This document shows, piece by piece, positions 32,480 through 45,189 of a stretch of DNA of 64,000 nt (position 1 is its first letter; the number at the start of each line of letters is the position of its first letter). A program made the position numbers and the translations under genes. The stretch comes from Eupeodes corollae (lineage: Eukaryota > Arthropoda > Insecta > Diptera > Syrphidae). The stretch covers positions 90,711,007-90,775,006 of the forward strand of contig NC_079148.1 in NCBI RefSeq assembly GCF_945859685.1, written 5' to 3'. The notes beneath the pieces were generated by a model, which did not search any database, was not told where the DNA came from, and was given only the letters and a program-made list of their open reading frames with translations.

Positions 32480-33540
32480 CCATGCATTGTGTACATCTTC
32501 TCGAAACAAACAACGTATTCGAAGTTGTCGCGATGGAGCATACAAATTTATTAAAGACAACAAAAAGAGCATTTGATATGATATGATAACAAATCACTTA
32601 CAAACATCACAGAAAAAGTTGTACGTCTATTTTTAAGTGATTCAATAGCTAAAAGTTGTCATCTAGTTTTATATGATGGAGTTTCGATGTTCCACCCAAA
32701 TTTTTGAATAGTAAATCTTGTACATATTTTTTGGACCATTTCAAGTCTTTTAGATTGAATGCTATAAAAAGGGGCTCCATATTACACAGCAGCATTCCAA
32801 TATTAGTTTTACATATGAGTTTAAAGGAGATTTGAGACTTTAAGTCTATGCTATTATCCCTTAATCTTCCTAGAACTTGATTCTTAATTTTGTATTCAAA
32901 AATGATTTTAGAAAGAAAAAGAATTACATTTAGCGACATTTAAATATAATTGGTTTTTCGCGCACCATTGGGATAATTTCGAAATATCGTCTTGTAAGAG
33001 ATGGCAGTCATTAATAGATTTTATGGAACGAAAAAACTTTAAGTCATCGGCAAAAAAAAGTTGACTAGAATTGAGGAAAATACTAGGAAGTCATTTATAA
33101 ATATTAGAAAAAGAAGGGGTCCAAGATGGCTACCTTAGGGCATACCAGATGAAACCAAAATTGGTTTTGAGAGAACTTCGTCAATGCAAACAAATTGAAC
33201 TTGACCCTTAAGATAAAATCCCAACCATTTCAAAAACTTAGAATGAAATCCAAAGTGTTTTAATTCTTAATTAAAATAGAGTGACTTAATCTATCTATCT
33301 ATAAAATAGAAAGATTAGTCGTTGTTGATCTTCCTGCAACGAAACTATGTTGTAGCGTTGACATGTGTTCCTTAAATAAAAAAATTAGTTTTTCATATAT
33401 CAATTTCTCGAAAAGTTTTGTAACACACGACAATTTACAAATCGGACGGTAGTTGGATATTTAGACCCCGATTTGTGAATAGGGTTTAAGAACGATTCAC
33501 CATTCTTTAATTAAAATTGAGAAGCAACACATTTTTTTAA
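32480..33540 (-). pseudogene. Non-LTR RT pseudogene (CR1/jockey-like), 3' half
   Basis: On the minus strand, across several frames: ISNYRPICKLSCVTKLFEKL (about 33450), TLQHSFVAGRSTTTNLSIL (about 33340), a GSHLGPLLFLIFINDFLV block (about 33100), then LYLNV-type sequence, RLRDNSIDLKSQISF and LEMVQKICTRFTIQKFG (about 32710). The order matches RT domains 2-7 and the thumb of a CR1/jockey-type element. Stops and frameshifts are frequent. The clade is not resolved. Confidence 0.7.
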
Positions 33541-33654
33541 GAACAATAGGTGGAATTTCGTCTGGATTTGGTTTATTGCGCATATGGATCGTTAATTGGT
33601 CAAAAATTGTTGAATTTGTGCTGTTCGATTGGAATAAGGCTGGATTTACGATTC

Positions 33655-33850
33655 ATATAATGTTCTTGGTCAAGTCCTCAGTTGAAAGTGGTACTTTAAA
33701 CAACAAAACTTAAAGCAGTAAAAAACAAATTTAAAAATAAGTAATAATAAGGGGTAATAATCGCTCAATACGATGTGGTTTGAGTTCACGGGAATTCCTA
33801 CAAAAATTAGAAAAAAAAATCACCCAAGAGGGAATTCATGACTCCTCTGA
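33655..33850 (+). repeat. Dispersed repeat, copy 2 (relative at 28655-28890)
   Basis: It is collinear with 28655-28890 over the TCCTCAGTTGAAAGTG, CAACAAAACT, GGGAATTCCTACAAAAATTA and TCATGACTCCTCT blocks. Non-coding. Confidence 0.5.
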
Positions 33851-34740
33851 TAGGCCAGAGGATTTAAAACAACTGCGACGGTGTTTTATTGCATCGCAAT
33901 TAGTTGGTGTTTAAGAAAGACGATAATGAAAATCTGTCACCCACATTACCTTTTTTTATAGTTTAAAGGCACTGAAGGGGTTTTTAATTAGCTTTATATG
34001 TTTATATTTCAACACAGTGCGAGCATTAGAAAAATAAGGAAAAATTTAAGAGGAGATATCGGTGCACATTGGTCTTAGAGTTCTGAACATCAACAACATT
34101 CTCGATGTGTGATTTAAGAAAAAATCTCTATACATAACTACGCCCGAAATTCAGCTTAAAGGTAAACTGATAGCAATTTCTGAAAGGTCGAGTATTACCT
34201 GTCAAAAAAAGTATTAAAGTAATAACGTTCAAAAGAATGATGAATTTGTCCAAATAAATAAAAAGTTCATGCATCGAACTTTTTTTTAAACTTATCATTT
34301 TAAACAAGCTTTCATGGTTGTATTTTCTTGGATTTCATTAATTATACTTGACATCTGACAATATTTTATATAAACTCATGCACTATTCATGAACTCATTA
34401 AACTATTCCCACACCAATGACAAATGTTCAATTTTGAAAATATTATGTTGTTTAAGTTTGAAGCACGAATGTAATCTTATGGGTATATTACAAATATTTA
34501 TGTTTATTGTTTAAAAAGTTAAAATTTACAAATTCAAAATAGTTTCGTTAGTTGAGTTTTAAAATTGTTATTTATTCTCTCTTTTCAGATAATATGTTAA
34601 CCTGTGTATTTGTTATGGATTAAAAATATAACATTTTAAACAAAAGTGCATTTCGGTTAAATAATTTTTAATATTCATAATGTAGTCGTTGACGGTTTTT
34701 CTTTCTTTTTGTTATCATAAAACCCCTCATCATCTTCTGG
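33851..34740. other. Gene-free spacer upstream of candidate peptide exon
   Basis: AT-rich; no exon is supported. It may hold regulatory sequence of the gene at 34805. Confidence 0.35.
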
Positions 34741-34752
34741 AGCTGAAAATAA

Positions 34753-34800
34753 TTTATATAAATATAAAGAAAAACATATCATATGTGTTTCGACGAGCGA
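34753..34800 (+). promoter_or_regulatory. TATA-like core promoter candidate
   Basis: TTTATATAAATATAAAG at about 34752-34768 lies roughly 40-50 bp before the ATG at 34805, so transcription would start near 34782-34790. This would give a very short 5' UTR, common in insect secreted-peptide genes. It is inferred from position only. Confidence 0.4.
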
Positions 34801-34804
34801 TATA

Positions 34805-34979
34805 ATGAAGAGTTATATCGTTTCATTTGTGGTGCTGTTATTAGTTATTAGCTATAATGTGATCTTAAGTAATAAAAATGATACTTTCCATTCCGTGGAC
34901 AAGTTCATGAGTTATCGTGATAATGAAGAAAGCCTGGAGCAATCCGAGTTGAAGGCAGATGCTGCAACAAAAGTTGAAG
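34805..34979 (+). CDS. Candidate secreted peptide, first exon (unknown family)
   Basis: ATG at 34805 opens a typical signal peptide: MKSY, then the hydrophobic IVSFVVLLLVISYNVIL, then a polar region (SNKNDTFHSVDKFMSYRD) and an acidic stretch (NEESLEQSELKADAATKVE). Cleavage would fall near residues 21-25. At 34980 a good donor (GAAG|GTAATT) interrupts the frame in phase 1. Without splicing the frame continues to 35083 with a second hydrophobic stretch. A possible acceptor at 35211-35212 (ACATACACAG) would add DKCYPFSYLIMLSKS and a stop at 35257-35259, giving a ~73-residue precursor. The acceptor has a poor pyrimidine tract, so this is tentative. I do not recognise the family. No transposon similarity is apparent. 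Confidence 0.45.
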
Positions 34980-35259
34980 GTAATTTTCATGTCTACATAA
35001 TGGTTGAAATAATAATAATGATTGTAGTTTACATAAGAACACTCAAGATTATGGCGAGTAAATTATTCAAAGTGTTTACATAATGTCAATAATTATGGAG
35101 GTGTTTTCTTTAATGGCACTTTAAAAGTTTGAAAAAGAACAAATTTTGAAACTTGTCAGGAACAATTTAGTTAACAATTATCAACCACTAACGGAAAACA
35201 TAACATACACAGATAAATGCTACCCATTCAGCTATTTAATAATGTTAAGTAAATCTTAA

Positions 35260-35584
35260 AACAATATTATTATAAAATTACTAGCTGCTTTACCCGAGAG
35301 GTATTCAACTATTTTATATATAAAAAATTAGGATTAAAAAATTACTATTTTCTTATATTATAACTTTTTTTTATTAATTTATATATTTCCTCTGTACATA
35401 TTTCTTTTACGGTTATAATACTTCTTTGTAAACAATATTTTTTGTTTTTTGGTGAGGCGCATACACATATAGATTTGTTGCCTAGCTTTTTTGTCGATGG
35501 TTAAAACAGGGATTGTGATGTGTCTGTCCCTGTGCCGTATTGAAAAACATAGCAAAACAAAGATTTATAGGAACTTGTACTCGT
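35260..35584. other. AT-rich spacer
   Basis: No supported gene or repeat. Confidence 0.35.
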
Positions 35585-37200
35585 TTAAATTCGAACGGGT
35601 AATTCGTTAGTAATCATCGGTATCCTGGGAATGAAAACGACTTGACCTTCGGCTGAGCCGGAAAGAATTTTATCTTTAATCACGTTCCTCTGCATAGTTA
35701 CTATCCGTAATCTAGTACCATTACATAATTTCGATGCATTTAAATTCCTCATAAGTATTATTGGAGTCCTAATTTTCAAGTCCAGTTAATGCGGAGGAAG
35801 TCCTGATGTATTCAAAAATTTAATTGGAATATCAATAGCATTATCTTAATCAGTCAGATTAGCAATATAGAAACATAAGTTTGTTGATGGGCCTATTTAT
35901 GCTTGTAACAGAATCGTTTTTAGGTGCTAAAATCACTCGTTCGTGTAACCAATCATCCGTTTTCTCTGAAATATGAACGACTTACGGGTAAACATAAGCT
36001 ATCAATTCGTCTTGTCCAGTGACACTAGTTGCAAATGTTGGTTCTATTAGAACTTCACCATCATTATTTGAAATATTTATATTTCCTGTATCCAAAAGAG
36101 TTCTTGAAAATTGTGCTGCATTATTATCCCCACCCAAATATACGCGCATATTTGTAGTCAATCTTAAAAGTTTGACGGAAGCCCAGAGAAACAACGATTT
36201 TAGGCAAGCATTTATTTCATCACTTTTTGTACCTCTTGGCAATGTTTGTCGAAAATCACTAGCGAACAGTATCACAACACCTCCTATATGACGTTCATCA
36301 GCTCGTTTCTTTAAGCACTTTAGCTATTGAGTTTTCGAGATACTAAAAAATGGACGCTCTTGGCTTTGCAAGTTTAAAGGCAATTTGAAAGCTGCGTGAG
36401 AGGTTTTTCCATTCTGTAGTAATGTTCCAGCAATCTTAGATGATGCTAATGCTAATGCAGTTTTTCCATGCATTCTAAATATAGCAAGCAAAAGATTGAT
36501 CAAGAACGTTTTTCCAGTCCCACTAGGTGCATCACGAAAAAACATTTTACCACTGTCTTTCACGTTGTCGATTATAGAGTTATAAACAAGTCGCTGGTCG
36601 TCGGTTAATTTTCTTGAACGAAAATTGAAAGTTGGTTGGCATTATACGTTGTTTCTGAATGATAACCCGTTTCCTGAAGAAATTGTCTGTCACGTTGTTG
36701 TTCAACTATTAATACGGCTACATCATCAACTTGAGGTGCATTAAAATGACCTCTGTGTTTTGTCTGTGGAGCACGGTCAGCTCTGACAATGGCTTGAACA
36801 TTTTCTATATTTTATGACATTGCTTCAAAAGCACTCTTAAAGCTGCGCGTAAGGATTGTGACAATGCAATGTAACAAATATTGCAAGTCGTATAATAATT
36901 CTCTGTAAGTATTTGGGGCTATCGACATTCGCCGTTGTACTTCGCTCACCGAATCACCCATGGAATATATTTGCAAAAATTTCGGTTCGTCAGGGATGTT
37001 TGGTAAAAGAGATCCATCTAAATGATAGACTCCTGAACTTTAAATGTAGGCATAAAATCTCCATGTCTGATTTCATTGGCACCGAATATTGTCATTTGGA
37101 AAGCAAAATTGTGAACACGAATCATAACAAGAAAATGTTTAGAATCTCGATGAGAATGATCCAAAAGACTTTTTAATTAATGGTTCCGGTGGATTTCTGC
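35585..37200 (-). pseudogene. Helitron Rep/helicase fragment (Pif1-like helicase)
   Basis: On the minus strand, in order: a pre-helicase segment near 37080-36900 (VYHLDGSLLPNIPDEPKFLQ, GDSVSEVQRRMSIAPNTYRE), then FNAPQVDDVAVLIVEQQRDR (about 36740). The helicase follows with a Walker A motif SGTGKTFLINLLLA (36500-36540), KTALALASSKIAGTLLQ, TSHAAFKLPLNL, FRQTLPRGT and LRLTTNMRV (36275-36130), and the C-terminal TPIILMRNLNASKLCNGTRL (35779-35700). These are the hallmark motifs of Helitron-encoded helicase. The segment with the Walker B acidic pair is deleted and stops are present. Rep HUH motifs and the Helitron ends are not seen. Confidence 0.85.
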
Positions 37201-37939
37201 TAATAAAACTCTTTCTCCTGGTGGTTTTTTGGGCTATTTTAATGCATTTAATATTTCCTCTTTTGCTTGATTTCAGTTTTATATTGATAGATTGACCTTA
37301 AAAGATTTTGTTTAACACCCCCAAGCACATAAAATTGGATTTATACATTATTGTCTGCATATAACAGTTTTGAAATGTACCTGGAATGTATTACTTTACA
37401 CATATATATAGTGTAATGAAGATAACGTCGGTGTTTCAAACATTTAATTCGTAAAAGTGTCTTATTTGGTGCTCGCAGACTAATTTTTTGGGTTTGAAAT
37501 CAAATCCTAGTTATTTTTGTATTTAATAATAAAAACGGTTTAGATTGAATAATTAGTTAAAAAATCATGTAAGTGTCTTACTTAGGTTAGGTTGTTATGA
37601 GGTGATGCATTTGTAAAGTTCATAAAAACGCCTCACTTGGATCTCTTAGAATCAATTGTGCTCCCTAAGAAAGAGAAATGATTGGGAAGGGTTTTGGAAG
37701 GTTGATGAGGATTTAAGAACTCTTTTGAACTCTTGAATTAAATACTTCGATTTTAACTATCATGCCTCAAATGTTTTGAAACACTATATTAATATTCTTG
37801 CAATATATTTCAAAAGCTTGATATTATAGAAATGTTTAGAAGACGGATTCTCAACAAGAACAATAATTACTTTCAAACCGTTTTGTCTTTTTAGATAAAG
37901 AAGAAGATTAGAACTAGAATTATAGAATAAGAAAACAAC
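37201..37939. other. Gene-free spacer
   Basis: AT-rich; nothing recognised. A short GTTAGGTTGTTATGAGG at about 37585 is not enough to call a LOA tail. Confidence 0.35.
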
Positions 37940-39020
37940 CACTCAGTTACTTATAAATTGGACATAAACTGTGGAGTAATCTCCGTAACGTTGGTATTGA
38001 TAAGGCAAGACATATGCTAATGATGTTTCTGTGAACTTACTAATCGGAAAAAAAATCGTTTATGGAAAATTTTGATTACGCTTGTTTCATTTCTCGTTCT
38101 GTGGATGCTGCTTTGAAGTCAATTGCAATATTAACCCTACATTTTTCAAAATGATTTTGCCAATTTTGCTGCCAAACATTACACATATAAATAATCCATT
38201 TTATACTATTTTGATTCCTGGAGTTTTTCCGGGCCTTTGGAAGACAGCCAAAAATCATAGCACTTTCTAAAAATGCTAAATAACTGAATATAGACCTATC
38301 TCAACTCTACCATATTTGTCTAAAGCCTTTGAGAGAATTTTGTAGATACAAATCAACGGTTATCTCACAGCAAACTCTTTGCTCACTACAATACAATCTG
38401 GCTTCCGGAAAAAGCACAGCTATGCAACAGCACTCCATGACTGAAGAAATAAGACAAGCGGTGGGTAAGGGCGATCTTACTTCCTTGGTTTTGCTTGATT
38501 TTTTTAAGGCTTTTGAAACTTTCAACCATGTCATTGTGTGTAAAAAAAACTTATGCAGAAGATTAATTTTTCTGCAAGTTCCGCTAAGCTTGTTTATTCT
38601 TATTTGACTAACAGAAAACAAGAATCCTCAAGGATTGATATTTTGTTTTCTACTATTCTGTAACTATGTCAATGAACTTCCAAGTTTGACCAAAAACTGT
38701 TTCTTTTATCTGTATGCCGACGATTTTCATCTTTATTGTCTTCTTGCACTCATATATCATATTATATACTTAATTGGTCTTTCCTTCAATCCATTAAAAA
38801 TAAAAATGCGTAGTGATTCCTAAAAAGATTCTTGATCTCTTTTCCTTCAATTTTGTAAAGTTAACTTTAATCACTCTGTAACTTGGAACAACCAGATTAA
38901 TGGAGTTATAGGTGTCCTACGTACTTTATGGTTAACCCGGAATTTTACAACAGTAAGGACACGTATGTTTCTTGACAAGACTTTGTTAATACCAATCTTA
39001 ATACCTGGTTGTGGATTATC
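37940..39020 (+). pseudogene. Non-LTR RT pseudogene (CR1-like), fragment J
   Basis: Frames can be followed by eye: a linker (LWSNLRNVGIDKARHML), FPGLWKTAK (38225-38255), YRPISTLPYLSKAFERIL (38285-38345), ALHSMTEEIRQAVGKGDLTS then LVLLDFFKAFETFNHV (38430-38535), and LYADDFHLY (38708-38738). Stops and at least three frameshifts interrupt it. The block order is typical of CR1/jockey RTs. No 3' end is identified. Confidence 0.75.
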
Positions 39021-42000
39021 CTCTTAAGAAGCTACTGTCTACCTATAAGGCTCATAATAGTTAAAAATTAAGTATAACTCCAATTTCTAATAAAAAATCA
39101 AAATCTGTGGCACCTGCATATCAATTTTCTAATTGTTGAACAAAATAAGAAGTTTCCATTTTTTTGCACAAATTTAGCAGATTTTGCAACTAACCAAAAT
39201 ACTTCACCTATGAAGACTAAAATCATTTTGTAAATATTTTCAAATGTGTTCGTTTAAGTCATACCATAGAAAATATCATTCCATACAAGTTGCATTTATT
39301 AATAGTGATTCTATTATTTATCAAAGGTCATCAAAGCCGATCTTTAGTCTGTCCCAATAGCAGGTATGTACCTAGCTGCCTCTTAAGAAAAAAAGGTGAA
39401 TTTGCAATGTTATAGCTGGCTCAAGCTTGCAATCCTAAACAAGTATGGTATAGGTATAGATTTTATCAATATACTTACTTGTAACAACGCCACGATGGTT
39501 TCTTATAAAAATAATTATTTCACTCATTAAATATTTGCAAAAACAAAGCGGAGCCTTGGCTTGTCGATGTGCCATTTGATGTGCATGCAATAAAAGAGTG
39601 ACCTTCACCAAGATATATTAATATTTTCTGATCACCCACACATAATTTAGCAGAATTAAGAAATTCTGCAAAACTACTTTATATAGCTAAAATAACTTTC
39701 CTTATCCAGGAAAAGAAAGTTTTTGTCTTCTTCCAACTTTTCCATGTTCATGTTGTTAATACCTTTCAGGTAGGCAGGCAGGGAAGCAGGCTACACACGG
39801 TGCAACTTTCTCTTCTGCAGCAGTTACGCGCAAGTGGTTCGATTCGACTCAATTGCACTTTTCAGTCCTCTATCGTCGCCGTCTCGTTGCCATCATCGCT
39901 GCAGAACTATGTCTACGTATCTACGACTGTGACTATGACTGTGACCTGCAATTGCAATGGAAACATAGTTTGTTTTTAGATATATTTGCTCATTGAATTT
40001 GAGCTAAATTAATGCCAAAGTGCAAGCGGTGTTTGGTGCGGAAACGCGTTGAAAATATGCGATCGAATGGATTATTTGAATTGTTTGGAGTTAAAACGTT
40101 AATGTAAGCAGCTAGAATAGATTTGTGTGGAGACAATGATAGCATATATACTTCTTAGTATTGAGTAATATTGACATTATAACGAACAAAGCTTAAAGAC
40201 TTGATTAAAAATTGTTCTAAAAAGCTTTATCCATTTACTGATCTTAAACGTGTATACATATTTAGATTCATTATGTAGGTTTTTATTGTTCGAATAGAAT
40301 GCAACTTTTTATTATGCGATGAAAAAATATCGCATTCGCCCAAATCACACAAGAACGTTACTATATTGTTTAAGAGCTTGGGCTGAGTACGCCACCTTTC
40401 TTAAAATACACTCCGCTTCAACTGAATACGCACGAATATTTTCGGAAATGCTTTTGTGAGTTTGTGACATCTGTCGATGCTTACTTCTCCCTAAAGATTT
40501 TTCAAAAAAATATTTAAATAAAACTGCGAGTCTTATTTTCGCCCATTTAAAGTATTTTATATGTGAAGAAGATGTTTTCCTTTGAGTCAATGAAATAAAA
40601 TAATTAGATACCAAGACCTTACCGGACGTGCGGCAGTTGATACGGTTAGCGGCTTTTATTTTTATTTAAAAAAAAACCTGCAAATGAAACATAAAGGGGG
40701 TTAAAAGAACTGGTAAGAGGGTGTGCATCTGATTCTTGTGAACCTTGGGCAAAAATAAAACGTAAAATTGGCGTAAACGCAAGTCTTTCAATAGTTATTA
40801 ATATTCAAATCAAACGTTAGAAAAACCGCTACTTGATGAGCAACGGAAAGTAATGCTATTAGAGTCTTTCAAAACTGTTTAAAAATAATTGTATCACCTG
40901 GTTTTTTAGACAAAACAACTATTTAATTTCGATGGACCTGATAAGTCAACCTTTTATTTTAACAATTTTAGAAATATATAGCTGTCAGTTATTGTTGAAC
41001 AGTTAAGGTTGAGATCGTTACATCAAAAAATACAGCAGTAGGAATCTTGGAAAGAAATATTCCTAAATAATCTAAACATTTTTGAATCATAAACTTGGAC
41101 TACCAACATTCTTGTAGAAAGCTTTTCAAATGAACGAAAGAAAAACCACAGGTTAATTTTGGTTAATTCTTTTCAAATTCTTTTCTTAAAATCTTAAGGG
41201 AGTAATTAGTACCAACAGATGGCACAATACCAATCTACATTTTCGGTGACATAAAAATTTTCCGATGACTGAGGCTAATTAGAAGTTAGCACTTTGCGTG
41301 TCAAAATTTGTTTCAAAATACATCGACCCAAATAAACTTTTGAGTGGTTCCGTTTTATAGGATTCAAAATCTAGAAATTTGAATTTAGATACGTTTCCTT
41401 GGCAATTAGCTTTTACCATCAGATCTCCTATACAAATTCAATGTAAAGCAGAACTGTACAATCTTAAGAATTTCTAAAAATGCCTTGGATACTGTAACAC
41501 TGATGAAGAAGCTAAGCTGTATTTGAATATAATTTGCTGACGAAACAGATACGAAAAGTTATTCCTATTTGCAGCTCAAAATGTACAATTTTTCAATTCA
41601 AGGTTTTCTTATTGTTACGTCTCTAAAACTTTATTAAGATATCTTGACTTCAAATCAATGAATTGATAAAAATCATAAGAATGATGCTGAAGAAAATAAT
41701 ATTAATAAATCAAGTTCAATTTACATTAAGCTTAAAAAAAAACATCTTGGCAGCAATATATAGAAAAAAAAAACAAATAAATGTCTTTTCTTTAGCAGCT
41801 AAATATTTAATAAATAACATTATATATGACTAGGATCTTGGAGATGCCAACATTTTAAAAGTAATTAGGTGGTGGTGGAAGAAGAGTTACTAAAATAATG
41901 ATTTATTGAACAACGGTTTTTAAAAATCATTAACAACTTTTAATTTCCATGACGACAGTTATAATTAAGTTAATATACAATTTCTTCTTATATTACCAAA

Positions 42001-42094
42001 CAAAATTAATAAAATTAAATAAATATGAGAAAAAGTTTGTTTTGAAAATTGTTAATTAAATTAAAAAATGTAACAAAACCAAAACGACTCAAAA
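39021..42094. other. Long gene-free region
   Basis: No exon or transposon domain is recognised. GC-richer sequence lies at 39770-39960. A minus-strand frame at 40345-40614 (89 codons) has no domain. The rest is AT-rich. Confidence 0.4.
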
Positions 42095-42655
42095 AAAGAG
42101 TCTGGGATGCGACCCACACTGATAACTTCCCATCAAGTCTGTCGATTTGTCTTGCTTAAAAGTTTGTTGGTTTTCGTGTTGGGTTAAAGAAGTTGTCAGA
42201 TAAATTATTTTTAAAAACTTTAAAATGACCAACAATATTTTTCATATAAAGAAATAGTTTAGTTTGAAAATCTAGTTTTATTAAATATTATTTAGATTCT
42301 TAGTCGAAATCAAATGTTTACCAATTTTAGTAGCATTTCTTAAATTCTCACAAGTTGGATAAATGAAATTAATTTAAGAGATATCAAAAAACGAACATCA
42401 AATTTTACCAAATTTGCGTAATAATTTTTGAAGATTTAATTTAAAAAAAAAAATGGACTTTTGGATTTTCATACAAAAAAAAATACTGAATATCGAAAAC
42501 AATATTTTCTGTGAAATAAAAAAGTTTGAAGACAATATTTTTAATTTTTGAAAAGCTATTTGAGCCGAAAGTAAATTTTAACCAAGTTTTAGTATTGTTT
42601 TTTGTTTATGTTTTTTATTTATTAATTTTCTGTAAAAAAACTGTCAATTAAAGGC
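42095..42655 (-). repeat. Inverted dispersed copy of the ~173-bp repeat element
   Basis: On the minus strand it reads AATTGACAGTTTTTTTACAG, then ACAATACTAAAACTTGGTTA, CTTTCGGCTCAAATAGCTTT and TATTGTTTTCGATATTCAGT, and closes with AGCAAGACAAATCGACAG and GTGGGTCGCATCCCAGACTC. This matches 18770-19035 nearly base for base in its end region. It holds about one and a half units plus unique sequence (42180-42430). Confidence 0.72.
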
Positions 42656-42960
42656 TGATCTTATCTCATACCCTTTTTCTCATTTTTATTAATGATATCC
42701 TGACTATTACTTTTAATACACCTATCTCTTTACTGCTTTTGCTGATGTGCATACATTTAGCTTTTCATATTTGGTTATAGATCCACGGCCCTGTTCTTCG
42801 GATGTAAACCGGCAATGTGAATTAAATTTTTAACTTAACAATTGGTATATTGGGAATACAAAATCGTCTAGAATTCAATGAGCCGAAAATCCAAAACAGC
42901 CTATTGCTCCTCCAGGAATACTAATCCATGTACCATGAAGTCCAATTTCGGTCTGTCCTT
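42656..42960 (+). pseudogene. Non-LTR RT fragment L (CR1-like palm)
   Basis: Across frames it shows a LISYPFFSFLL-like block (GVPQGS.L.P.LF.IFIND equivalent at 42660-42700), TAFADVHTFSFSY (42735-42775), a DPRPCSSDVNRQCELNF linker and NSMSRKSKTA. This is the palm C-D region of a CR1-type RT, heavily decayed. Confidence 0.5.
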
Positions 42961-43479
42961 CAGGTCCAGATATTGTTTTTTTAGACGTACTACGCAATAA
43001 AGAATGCTTTACTGCACTCTGTATGTCAGGAATTAAAAACCAATGTGCACACTGCACAGATACTTGCTTCCAACCCTTCTATCATTTTCTTAATGTTCGA
43101 ACTGTGTCTTTGTACCGAAACAAACTGGTTTTGGTTTATAACCCTGATCAATAATTTTTTCTTAAGCTAGTTACATATAACTCCCAAACTTTAAATATGC
43201 TCAAAAAATGGTTGTACCAGGACAAAATTTTGAAGGACTGTGAAAAAATAAAAAATTACATTAACAAAAACGATCAAATACAATTTGAGTTGCCAGGCCA
43301 TTGGAAAAACACACTGGTAATTTAATTAGCAATCATTAGTTGAAATGAATTGGAAAGAAATTCTGTCTAAATATCAGAGTTCATCTTGAGTTTTAAAATG
43401 ACGTCATATTGTTTTGTTAGTGGTGCACTACTCTTTAAACAAATAGAACATAATAATTCCTTTGATTCCTTATATAATT

Positions 43480-45185
43480 TTGATTTCAGAAGAGGTAATT
43501 TCCAGCAGTTGTCTGAAGATTAACCATTTCTGGAATTGCTGATACATAAGCATTTTCTAACATTGACGAAGCAGTTTCAACTTTTTATGCGATATTGCTT
43601 GGAAAAAAATGTACCCTTAAGGAAATCAAGAAATACAAACTTTAGCCATCCTTGGTACACGAAAGAATTTCGTTTACTGCGTAACAAAAGAAATAAGGCA
43701 TGGAAAACTTATCTCAAAACTCTGTCTCCAATCAACTTCTCCTTTTAATGTTGAACTCTTAAACCAATTAAAGTCTCTTTCTAATTCTTTATATTCTATC
43801 TTTGTTACTGAAAGAGAATCCTAAAAAAATGTTGGGAGCTTGTAAAATTAAAGAAAAAATCAGATGGCTTTCCAGTTAACTTCACTTACAAGAACCTTCC
43901 ATTAGATAAAACTGTTGATATCTGTAACGCTTTCACAACAGATTTCCGCGAGTCATTTGTAAATAGTCCTGAAGAAGTTGATGAAGTATATTTTTATAAT
44001 CTTCACTCCTTTTCGCAAATTAGCTGTAGTCTCATCCCTGAGTACGGTCCTTGATCTTTTATCTGAGTTGAATGATGACTACTCAGCCTGTCCCGATGGT
44101 ATTCCCCCGATAGTACTAAAAAAGTGTAGTAATGCTTTAGTTGAACCCCTTACGTTCTTATTCAAACTTTCTCTAAAAACAAGCAAATTTCACAGTATAT
44201 AGAAGAAATAATTTCTAACGCCAAATTTTCAAGAAAGATAACAAGGCGGATATAAACAACTACAAGCCCATTGCTCTCTTTCATTCCTAAAGTGTTTGAA
44301 CAAGTCGTTTGTGAAAGTGTAGCATTTTTTAGTAAGAATCTCATTTGCGAACAGCAATATGATTTTGTGAAAAAAAGGTCAACCGTTACAAATCTCCTCA
44401 AATTCTCAAACACATGTTCAAACGCTTTAGAACAAAGTTATGAAGTTGACTGTATATACACTGACTTTTCCAACTTAGCCAAGTAATTATTTGATTTAAA
44501 CTTAAAGCCCTTGGTTTTCAAACATTTTTCAAAGCTTGTATTAAACCATACTTTGAAATCAGATCCTATGAGGTAAAATTTATAAATTGTCATTCATTCA
44601 GTGAAGTTCTCATTTTATGATGATTGTATTCTTTTACAAACCGACATTGATAGTTTCACATTTTGGTGTGGGAAGAATAGCCTTGTCCTCAACCCTTTTA
44701 AATGCCAGACGATAACTTTTACTAAAAAACGAATCGTTTGTGTTTTTAATTATTGTATATCACAGAAAAAACTCTGTCGCGTCTTCACATTTCAAGATTT
44801 ATGTGTTCTTTTATGCTCAATTAATAAAAAACGTATTGAATCAATTCAACACAATTTCATTTGCTTTGTCCAAAAGGGTCTTCTTTGGGATGAACCTTAT
44901 GATGTGCCTCCTAATGAATATCGTATTCTGCTTCTTTAAATGCAATCTCTCTATCAAGAATGGCGTGTAAATAATAACTTTAAAAAATTTTACCAAACAA
45001 TGATCTGTCAAATTAGCCAGCTGCATTCCAACCTCAAGCGATTTACCCGTAATACTCACACTTCTAGGAATGTTCATCAGTTTACCCTTGAGCTCAATTT
45101 CAGGCGTACTCGTACTTTTAAGTATGGAGATTCTTTGGACTGCTTTTGCAAACTCTGTTGTTCTTCCCATTTTGATGTTTAAAAC
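43480..45185 (+). pseudogene. Non-LTR RT pseudogene K
   Basis: Readable blocks: HPWYTKEFRLLRNKRNKAWK (43648-43710), DYSACPDGIPPIVLKKCSN (44072-44130), SFIPKVFEQVVCESVAFF (44280-44330), QQYDFVKKRSTVTNLLKFS (44350-44410), VDCIYTDFSNLAK (44448-44486), a palm deletion, SFTFWCGKNSLVLNPFKC (44655-44705), then a thumb-type KKRIESIQHNFICFVQKG (44826-44880). It ends near the LDCFCKLCCS-like tail. The catalytic YADD segment is deleted or decayed. It fits a CR1/jockey-like element. Confidence 0.75.
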
Positions 45186-45189
45186 TGAT

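Noticed and set aside
40345..40614. 89-codon minus-strand frame
   Set aside because: Starts as a plausible protein but has no family similarity, and no splice or promoter context could be seen.
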